64,000 bases of DNA from Tessaracoccus bendigoensis DSM 12906 (lineage in GTDB: Bacteria > Actinomycetota > Actinomycetes > Propionibacteriales > Propionibacteriaceae): NCBI RefSeq assembly GCF_900141915.1, contig NZ_FQZG01000015.1, positions 1-64,000 on the forward strand, written 5' to 3'. The position numbers and the translations under genes are program-made. How positions within the stretch are numbered: position 1 is the first letter of the stretch; each line of letters starts with the position of its first letter. Below, one piece after another: positions 57,528 through 64,000 of the stretch. Under the pieces are notes generated by a model. The model saw only the letters and a list, made by a program, of their open reading frames with translations, was not told the origin of the DNA and searched no databases.

Positions 57528-57650
57528 TGCCGTCCTCGGCGAGGTCGGCCAGGGTTACGTCTGTGAGGAGGTTCTCTCGGATTACGATGCGGGGTCGGTA
57601 TTAGAGTCCCAAGCCGATGGCGTGGAAGCGGAACCGGGCGCAGAGGGTCA
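57528..57650 (-). pseudogene. Duplicated fragment of the tadA/cpaF gene
   Basis: About 120 bp match 54105-54227 in tadA at roughly nine bases in ten, in the same orientation, beginning TGCCGTCCTCGGCGAGGTCG. The copy carries substitutions and a small insertion near 57640 and is not open over its length. It corresponds to TadA residues about 194-234. It is a scar of duplication or recombination; the gap 57424-57527 next to it shows nothing else. Confidence 0.8.
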
Positions 57651-57684
57651 GGGTGAGTCATGGACTCTTGCATGTCGACCGCGC

Positions 57685-57813
57685 TCACTCGGGTGCGGTG
57701 TCCTCCTCGGCCGACCGGTCGGGGCGGCGGAACAGGTTCCAGGCGGCCAACCCCAACCCACCCCAGACCGTCAGCAACGAGATGACGAGCATCGTGATGG
57801 CTATCGACGTCAC
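57685..57813 (-). CDS. metS: MetS-like small subunit of an NSS transporter
   Basis: The 42-residue protein MTSIAITMLVISLLTVWGGL... has one transmembrane helix followed by AAWNLFRRPD and an acidic tail. Tiny proteins of this type (MetS) accompany MetP-like Na+-dependent methionine/alanine importers in corynebacteria and relatives. The GTG start overlaps the stop of the transporter gene (GTGA), the expected coupling. It is too short for most gene finders. Confidence 0.75.
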   Translation of the reverse strand: MTSIAITMLVISLLTVWGGLGLAAWNLFRRPDRSAEEDTAPE

Positions 57814-59370
57814 GACTTCCCCTCCTCAACCGCGCGCCCATGGTCGTCGGCGCTCTCGTCGAACTCCAGGTTGTGTGCCCGTCGCCATGGGATCCGCGAG
57901 AGGAGGACGCCGAGTATCACCAGGCTGCCCGCCATGCCCCAACCCAACACGCCGAGCAGCCCGAGGGGGTAGCCGCCGTATGGGGTGGCGATCTTGGCGA
58001 TCACCTCCGTGATCAGGATGTAGCCCAGCACGAGGGGCACCAGGGCGCCCATGATCCACACCCAGGCACGGCCCACCTTGAAGCTGGAGAACCGGTCGAG
58101 GTGGCGCTGCAGGGTGGGGAGCCGTTTCGAGAACCAGGCGACGGCGATGACGCAGGCGAACGCGCCCGCCAGGATGCCCAGCTTGTTCACGAACTCGTCT
58201 GTGATGTCCAGGCAAGTAGATGCCGGTGGTGGTGGCGAGCAGCGAGGTCGAGATCAGCGCCATCGGCACGCCCACCAGAACGATGGCGCGGGTCCTTGAG
58301 ACCCCCAACTTGTCGCGCACCCCGGCGATGACCACCTCGATGATGGAGATCATCGACGTGACGCCGGCGAACACCAACGAGCCGAAGAACAGCACCCCCA
58401 TCAGCGACCCACCGGGCGCCTCGGAGATGATCGTCGGGAACGCCACGAACGCCAACGTCAGGCCCGAGGAGACGACGTCGCCGACGCCGACCCCCTGCGC
58501 CTGCGCCATGAATCCGAGGGCCGCGAAGACGCCGATGCCCGCCAGCATCTCGAAGCTGGAGTTCGCGAACCCCACCACGAGGCCGGAACCAGTCAGGTCG
58601 GTCTTGCGCTTCAGGTACGAGGAGTAGGTGAGCATGATCCCGAATCCGACCGACAGCGAGAAGAAGATCTGGGAGTAGGCCGCCGCCCACACCGACGGGT
58701 CGGCCAGCGCAGCCCAGTCGGGGGTGAAGAAGTGGTTGAGCCCCTCCGCGGAGCCCGGCAGGAACAACGACCTGACTACCAGCATGACGAACATCACCAC
58801 CAGCAGCGGCATGAAGATCATGTTCGCCCTGGCAAGGCCCTTGTTGACGCCCCGGGCGAGGATGCCGAGGGTCACCAGCCACACCGCCAGGATGGGGATG
58901 AGTAGCCCGGGAACGAAATCGAAACCGACGCCCGGGGTCTCGGCGACATGCAGGAACTCGTCGTGGAGGAAAGCCTCAGGGTCGGTTCCCCAGGCCTTGG
59001 TGACGCTGAAGAACATGTACATCGCTGCCCACGCGACGATGGCCGCGTAATAGATGGCGATCACGAACGCCACCAGCACCTGCCACCAGCCGATGGCCTC
59101 GGTCGCCTTGCCGCCCAGCCGACGCAGCGCCAGCGGGGCGCTGCCCCGGTAGCGGTGCCCGACGGCGTAGTCGAAGAAGAGGAGGGGGATGCCCGCGCTC
59201 AGCAGCGCGATCAGGTACGGGATCAGGAACGCCCCGCCGCCATTGGTGTAGGCGACATAGGGGAATCGCCAGATGTTGCCGAGCCCGACGGCCGAACCGA
59301 TCGCGGACACGATGAAGAAGTTGCGAGACGAAAAGACCTCGGGCTTCGCGCTCTTGGCTGGGGCGGACAT
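57810..59370 (-). pseudogene. metP: Sodium:neurotransmitter symporter (NSS) family transporter, frameshifted
   Basis: With one base removed near 58208-58212, the two frames join into a complete NSS transporter of about 518 residues with eleven to twelve helices: [17 protein letters not shown] (TM1, the Na+ and substrate site), [20 protein letters not shown] (TM6) and the downstream TM11-12 region. The first frame breaks after TTTGIYLPG; the second resumes as [13 protein letters not shown]. The extra base lies in TTGCCTGGAC (read on the minus strand). Relatives import methionine, alanine or other amino acids with Na+. The intact MetS-like gene after it suggests the break is recent or a sequencing error. 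Start ATG 59370 has GGAGG upstream. Confidence 0.8.
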
Positions 59371-59546
59371 GGGCCTCCTGACCTCGCGTTTGCCTGCCGA
59401 TGATTTGGACACTGCTCGCACCTGCGGCGTGGGTCGCGAGGTCATCATCCTCGCAGATCGGGCGCAAACCCGGTGTTTCTCGTCCGACGGTTGGAAGAAG
59501 GGCCGCGGGGTATTGTGTTTGGACTGGCTCGGGAGAGGCGCGGACG

Positions 59547-60425
59547 ATGCGTGTTCAGATCGAGCTCTTTGCGGCGATGGTGGCCGTCTTATTCATTGTG
59601 ACGCAGTCGTTGAGCGCAACTGCGGCGCCGCCCCGCCTAGTCTATCTCGACTGCCCCGAGCCGGCGGCGGTCGGCGCGATCACGGGCAAGGAACCCCTCA
59701 CAGCGCAAGGGCCTCGCGGGCAGTGTGACTATTTCACCCCTGACGTCTCCTTCCAACTGCGGGATGTCTCATTGGCCGAGTTGCGCGCCGCCGCCGAGGC
59801 GGACGGCCACGATGTCGTCGACGCGCCCGGGGCCGGGGAGGGGGCGTTCCAATACGCATCCGACGCGGGCATGACGCTGAACTTCGAGCGGGACGGAAGG
59901 GCCTTGTCTATCGTATCGAACACCCTCGGCCTGGAGGTACTCATCCAGCTGGTCGGCCTGGCGGGCGACTCCATCTCGCTCTCGCCGGAGCTCATGCCTG
60001 CTGCGCCATTCGAGGTGACCTGCCCCACCGCCAAGCAGTTGAGCACAGTTCTGGGCGAGCAGTTCCTGCTGGAAAAGGATGAGGCGCGCTCCTGCCGGTA
60101 TTCCGCTGGCGCCAAGTGGGTGTGGTTCGACGTCTCCGACTTCGGGCTCGTCACCGAATCTTTGACCTACCGCCAACTCGAGTCACGCGGGCTACCCGGC
60201 TCCTACGCCTTCAACGACCTCGAAGACCTCGGTCCCGGCGCATACTGGTTCGCCGACCTGTCGCCCCTCAGCGTGACGTGGCAGCACGCCGAGGGCGTCG
60301 TGTTCAGTGTCATGGCGGACCCCTACGGCCAAGACGACCTGCGTCGCGTCGCCGTATTGTTCAACAGCGTCCAGGCCGGCGGGGAAACGCCAGGCAAGCC
60401 TGGGATGCCCTCCACCGGAGTCTGA
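59547..60425 (+). CDS. Secreted protein with two cysteine-paired repeats, unknown function
   Basis: The 292-residue precursor has a signal peptide ([19 protein letters not shown]). The mature part shows two similar segments, each opening with CP and closing with a second Cys about 20 residues later ([14 protein letters not shown]...GQCDYF and [14 protein letters not shown]...ARSCRY), each followed by a strand pattern. Disulfides within each segment are likely. A short Pro/Gly tail ends it ([15 protein letters not shown]). No family recognised. Start ATG 59547 has GAGAGG upstream; it is divergent from the NSS transporter. Confidence 0.65.
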   Translation: MRVQIELFAAMVAVLFIVTQSLSATAAPPRLVYLDCPEPAAVGAITGKEPLTAQGPRGQCDYFTPDVSFQLRDVSLAELRAAAEADGHDVVDAPGAGEGAFQYASDAGMTLNFERDGRALSIVSNTLGLEVLIQLVGLAGDSISLSPELMPAAPFEVTCPTAKQLSTVLGEQFLLEKDEARSCRYSAGAKWVWFDVSDFGLVTESLTYRQLESRGLPGSYAFNDLEDLGPGAYWFADLSPLSVTWQHAEGVVFSVMADPYGQDDLRRVAVLFNSVQAGGETPGKPGMPSTGV

Positions 60426-60675
60426 TGACCCCCTCTAGCTAGGCCCCACGATCTTCCAATCTCCCGGGCCCCTTTGGGAATACGGGGACCGTCGACAATC
60501 TCGATGTGCGCCGAGCTCGCTCGAATGAGCTTGGATGGCGCTAGCCTTCGGAAAGCAACTCGGGTTGGCCGCTGCCCCGGGTGTCTTCCTGCCCAGCGCT
60601 GGCGCAGCCGAACGACATCCGGCACTGCCTCCCGAGAAAGGAACGACGACGTTCCACTGCCGAAAGGAGAGATCC

Positions 60676-62469
60676 ATGGTTTCGAGGCGTTACACAAAGT
60701 TGGTCCTGGGGGCACTCATGGCCATCGCGATGATCGTGGCGACCCCTGTCGCGGGCTGGGCCGCCCCGGCTGCCGACCGGACCGACCCTGCCGAAGCGCG
60801 TCGGGTCGACTCCGTCAGCCCGAAGATCGACTGGTTCGACTGCGAGGTGGTCGCCGACGGGGCGCAGTGCGGCACCGTCGCGCTGCCACTGGACTACAAC
60901 AAGCCTCGAGGCGCCACCACCGAGGTGGCCCTGCTGCGGATCCCGGCCGCAAATCAGCGAGGCCGGATCGGCACGCTGTTCATCAACCCGGGCGGGCCGG
61001 GCGGCTCCGGTGTGGAGTTCGCGGCCTCGGCGCCCTACTTCCTGGACCAGGCCGTATTGGATCGCTTCGACATCGTCGGGTTCGATCCGCGAGGCGTGAA
61101 CTTCAGCGACCCGGTGCGATGCTGGCGGAACTTCGCCGAGCAGGCCAGGGCCCTTGACGGCATGACCGTGCCATTCCCCTTCACGAACGACGAGATCGGC
61201 GGGTACGTCGCTTCGGCGGAGAAGTTTGGGCGTGCCTGCTCGACCACAGGCAAACCTCTGAGCGCGAACATGTCGACGGCGAACGTGGCCAGGGACATGG
61301 ACGTGCTGCGGCGAACCCTTGGCGACAAGCAGCTCACCTACCTCGGGTTCTCCTACGGCAGCTACCTCGGCCAGGTTTACGCCAACATGTTCCCCGACCG
61401 CGTGCGCGCGTTGGCCATCGACGGCGTCCTCGACCCGATCGCGTGGGCAGGCACAGGCAAGGACGCCACTTCGGTTCCGCAGACCCAGAGGATGTTGTCC
61501 GGCGAGGGGGCAGACAAGGCGATGCGCGAGATCCTGAAGCGCTGCAAGGCCGCAGGGGAGGACTACTGCCAGCTGGCGGGGCTCGGTGATCCGGAGGCTC
61601 TGTACGCAGAGGTCCTCCGTTCACTCAGACGCGAGCCGCTGGAGATCATCGACCCGGAAACAGGCGAAGTGTTTGGGGCCCTGACCTACCCGGATATGGT
61701 GTCCCTCCTTCTCACTGACATGTACTCGCCGTGGGCCGGTGAAATGGTGGACATGGATCTGTCCCTCATTGTCGAGATGCTGCACTCGGGCTCGTCCTCG
61801 GCCGACAGGGATCGCGCCGCCGCAGGTCTGAAGGTCAGATGGGCGAGTGCGCAGCCCCAGAGTGACGCGACCCGCGATGCCCTCCTGGCCGCGGGAGCCT
61901 CGGCTGGTTGGGCGTTCCCGTACGACAACAGCCCGGAAGCGTTCCAGGCCATCGTGTGTACGGACAGCCGGAACCCTGCGAAGGCGGCCACCTGGCGCAC
62001 CTATGCCAACCGGTCCGAGCGGAGCGCGCCCGGCTTCGGCGCGCTGTGGACCTGGACGTCTGCAGCGTGCGCGTCGTCAACGTGGACGGGGACGGACGCA
62101 AGTTCCTACCGCGGGGTCTTCACCAAGCGGACGGTCAACCCGGTGCTGGTCGTGGGCAACTACTGGGACCCGGCGACGAACTACTCCGGCGCGCAGAAGG
62201 CCGCGTCGCTGCTGCCCAACAGCCGGCTACTCAGCAGCGACAGCTGGGGGCACACGGCCTACGGGACATCCGAGTGCGTGACGTCGGCGGTGGGCAACTA
62301 CCTGCTGAGGCAGAAGTTGCCAGCCAGCGGTGCCAAGTGCGTGGGCGACGACCAGCCGTTCACCCAGCCGTTCGACCCAGGGGAGGAGATGATGGCGGCC
62401 AAGGCGCCGACGCGGCGCGACCTTCCGCCGGTCGTGCCGCCATTGCCGGGCGGTACGCCTCGACGGTGA
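60676..62469 (+). CDS. Secreted tripeptidyl aminopeptidase-like alpha/beta-hydrolase (S33)
   Basis: The 597-residue precursor has a signal peptide (YTKLVLGALMAIAMIVATPVAGWA-AP). The mature enzyme follows the Streptomyces tripeptidyl aminopeptidase/SlpD-E plan: DCEVV...CGTVALPLDY, oxyanion NPGGPGGSG, FDIVGFDPRG, nucleophile GFSYGSYLG, a long cap, DPATNY with the acid, and WGHTAYG with the catalytic His. It releases tripeptides or proline-containing peptides outside the cell. The start is firm: AAAGGAGAGATCC precedes ATG 60676. It may work with the metallopeptidase downstream, but the two have separate leaders. Confidence 0.88.
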   Translation: MVSRRYTKLVLGALMAIAMIVATPVAGWAAPAADRTDPAEARRVDSVSPKIDWFDCEVVADGAQCGTVALPLDYNKPRGATTEVALLRIPAANQRGRIGTLFINPGGPGGSGVEFAASAPYFLDQAVLDRFDIVGFDPRGVNFSDPVRCWRNFAEQARALDGMTVPFPFTNDEIGGYVASAEKFGRACSTTGKPLSANMSTANVARDMDVLRRTLGDKQLTYLGFSYGSYLGQVYANMFPDRVRALAIDGVLDPIAWAGTGKDATSVPQTQRMLSGEGADKAMREILKRCKAAGEDYCQLAGLGDPEALYAEVLRSLRREPLEIIDPETGEVFGALTYPDMVSLLLTDMYSPWAGEMVDMDLSLIVEMLHSGSSSADRDRAAAGLKVRWASAQPQSDATRDALLAAGASAGWAFPYDNSPEAFQAIVCTDSRNPAKAATWRTYANRSERSAPGFGALWTWTSAACASSTWTGTDASSYRGVFTKRTVNPVLVVGNYWDPATNYSGAQKAASLLPNSRLLSSDSWGHTAYGTSECVTSAVGNYLLRQKLPASGAKCVGDDQPFTQPFDPGEEMMAAKAPTRRDLPPVVPPLPGGTPRR

Positions 62470-62683
62470 CGGCTGCCGGATCGGTGCCGTGAACGATCCC
62501 GTCCCCGCAGGCGGGCGACGCGCCGAGGCTTCGGCCCGGCGCGTCGCCTCGTGCCCGACGTCAGGCGCGTCTTGGGCCGACGCGAGCGTGCCGGACGGGC
62601 GGGCAAGGTGTCGCCAATTTGACTTCCTGAGAATCCTGAGAGATTCTTTGGGTGTTGGTTTTGAGGAAAAGGGAAGTAATTTC

Positions 62684-63517
62684 GTGCGCAGATGGATCGC
62701 AGCCGCAGCCGTTGGTCTAGCGGCAGTAATCACATCGGTCGTTCCGACCACCGCAACCGCCCTCCCTCTGGCGCCGGCGCCGGTAGCGCCCGTCACCGGC
62801 ATCCCGACGCCCTGCGCCTCGACCGTGCCCTTCCCCGAAGGCGCCACCATCGCCGAACTGCAGGCCGGGATCACCGAGCACTTCGGCTTCGCGTTGACCG
62901 GTTCGCAGTGGACCGAGGAACGCCGCGCCTCGATCAAGATCCTGTGGCAGACCCTCGACGCGATGGACTGCACCACCTACCGCACCGACCTGCAGGCCAA
63001 GGTGGGCGGCAACGTCGGCCTCAACGCGGCCAGCATCAGCGGCTACGCGTGGGGCGACTGGAGCCTCACAAAGGGCGGCTACGTCACCTTCGACTTCTCC
63101 AAGTTCCAGAAGGCTCTCGACTCGGGCGATGAGGGTCGGCTCACGCGCCTCGTCGCTCACGAGTTGGCCCACGTCCTGAACTCCGACCGGTACGAGGAGC
63201 CCGCCTACTGGCAGGCGTTCAAGACGCTGTACGCCCAGGAGGGCAGCTTCTCATCGTATGCGGGTAGCAGCGTGACGGAGACCTTCGCCGACGTCGTCGG
63301 CTACTACGTCGGACGGTGTGCGCTGGAGAACCCGTACGACACCGGCAAGTTCGGCGCCTACTACGACTTCGCCAAGACCCAGGTGTTCGGAGGCAAGGAG
63401 TTCGGCCCCGCCCCGGGCCAGGAGATCAACTGCACGGTGCCGTCCGCCGACGCAGAGGTGCCGCAGCCCGGAGCTGAGCCGGCCGCCGCCTGGCTGGAGG
63501 GCCTCGCGGGCGAGTAG
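62684..63517 (+). CDS. Secreted HExxH zinc metallopeptidase-like protein
   Basis: The 277-residue precursor starts from GTG with a signal peptide (RRWIAAAAVGLAAVITSVVPTTATA). The mature domain contains HELAH in LTRLVAHELAHVLNSD and, about 40 residues later, SSVTETFADVVGYYVG, whose Glu is the expected third zinc ligand of a gluzincin. Three Cys (in PCAS, MDCTT, GRCALE) and one more near the C-terminus could form disulfides. AGGGAAG precedes the GTG. It probably degrades protein or modifies surface peptides, but it could be a catalytically distinct homologue. The 214-bp gap before it shows no other gene. Confidence 0.7.
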   Translation: MRRWIAAAAVGLAAVITSVVPTTATALPLAPAPVAPVTGIPTPCASTVPFPEGATIAELQAGITEHFGFALTGSQWTEERRASIKILWQTLDAMDCTTYRTDLQAKVGGNVGLNAASISGYAWGDWSLTKGGYVTFDFSKFQKALDSGDEGRLTRLVAHELAHVLNSDRYEEPAYWQAFKTLYAQEGSFSSYAGSSVTETFADVVGYYVGRCALENPYDTGKFGAYYDFAKTQVFGGKEFGPAPGQEINCTVPSADAEVPQPGAEPAAAWLEGLAGE

Positions 63518-63540
63518 GCCCATCGGCCTGGCGGTGCGGC

Positions 63541-63993
63541 ATGCTTGTGCCCATGCGCCCCATCTTCTGGTTCGTGATCGGCGCGGCCGCTGTCGCCATG
63601 GCGGGCGTCACCATCGCGCTCGTCTTCACCGTCGTCTCATTCTTTCGCGATCCCTTCGGGACTGAGATCGAGGTGACCCCCGGCCTGATCGGCTCCCTCT
63701 CGTACATGGAGGTGCCGGACGAGGCAACCCTCGAATCCGGCGCGTTCGACCAGTGGCAGGACTGGTCGCTGACGGCGACGGTCGTCATCCCCGTTGAACA
63801 CGTGGCTGCCTGGGAGGCGACGCTCGGCGCCTACCCGGAGCCCACCGTCGAAGCCTGCGCAGAACTCGGACTGGCAGGCGGCGATGGGCAGGTGTGCGCA
63901 GGTACGCAGGACGGGCCGGATGTCGCCAAGTTCGCCCGGACCGATCTGGAGGACGGCTCGGTGAGGGTCGCGATCACGGCCTTCGGTGACTGA
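63541..63993 (+). CDS. Single-helix membrane-anchored protein of unknown function
   Basis: The 150-residue protein has one N-terminal membrane helix (IFWFVIGAAAVAMAGVTIALVFTVVSFF) and an extracytoplasmic domain of about 105 residues with two Cys (EACAEL, GQVCAG). No family is recognised. The start could be ATG 63541 or ATG 63553; neither has a strong ribosome site. It follows the metallopeptidase by 23 bp and may share its transcript. It ends 7 bp before the window edge. Confidence 0.55.
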   Translation: MLVPMRPIFWFVIGAAAVAMAGVTIALVFTVVSFFRDPFGTEIEVTPGLIGSLSYMEVPDEATLESGAFDQWQDWSLTATVVIPVEHVAAWEATLGAYPEPTVEACAELGLAGGDGQVCAGTQDGPDVAKFARTDLEDGSVRVAITAFGD

Positions 63994-64000
63994 GGGTCGC

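Noticed and set aside
1-64000. tRNA, rRNA, riboswitch or integrase/attachment site
   Set aside because: No CCA-ended cloverleaf, rRNA segment, conserved riboswitch core or integrase gene was recognised on reading the window.

Overview
The window is very GC-rich, densely coding, and uses many GTG starts, ATGA/TGATG gene overlaps and apparently leaderless genes. Together with an actinobacterial-type Flp/Tad pilus operon carrying a LysM-BTAD protein, ThrE, two PPK2 kinases and an MMPL/coiled-coil pair, this points to a high-GC Gram-positive actinobacterium. The gene mix resembles Propionibacteriaceae, but that is inference and I could not test it. It reads as chromosome: I see no rRNA, tRNA, insertion sequence, CRISPR array or replication origin.

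Layout. 0.2-5.7 kb: a secreted CAP-domain protein, a VanZ-like protein, an SDR/flavin monooxygenase pair in which the monooxygenase has an in-frame amber codon, and a tandem pair of ferritin-like proteins, one lacking its metal ligands. 5.7-7.9 kb: repeat arrays and a two-gene cassette of unknown function with a different base composition. 8-16.4 kb: PPK2, HAD phosphatase, ThrE, a double GT-C mannosyltransferase, an NlpC/P60 cell-wall hydrolase and a DEAD-box helicase. 17-25.5 kb: peptidases, a flavoprotein, GNAT, a second PPK2, RarD and small membrane proteins. 25.7-35.2 kb: a PepSY lipoprotein divergent from an OmpR/HK two-component system, then an MMPL exporter with a secreted coiled-coil partner, an AI-2E family transporter and a DUF456 protein. 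36-41 kb: a serpin lipoprotein, a DUF308 protein and a two-gene Septu-like (PtuA/PtuB-like) defence module in which the ATPase carries its own N-terminal HNH domain. 41.2-47.3 kb: a LacI-controlled beta-galactosidase operon with ABC importer. 47.5-57.7 kb: a CBS protein, the Tad pilus operon, and a scar with an XRE gene, a broken DUF3800-like gene and a copied piece of the pilus ATPase gene. 57.7-64 kb: a frameshifted NSS transporter with its tiny MetS subunit, then four secreted or membrane proteins including an S33 peptidase and an HExxH metallopeptidase.

The least explained structure is between genes. Four families of dispersed non-coding elements recur. Family A (three copies) consists of phased ACCAG/CTGGT iterons about 19.5 bp apart that point toward a shared 20-bp centre. 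Family B (seven copies) is built on an ATCGACCAGTGGTCGAT palindrome. Family C (two good copies and one distant one) has inverted TTGAGCACTAT ends. Family D (two copies) is a 73-bp near-palindrome. Many intergenic stretches also carry short tandem repeats. These elements, together with the fused HNH-ATPase defence module, are the best candidates for undescribed biology here.
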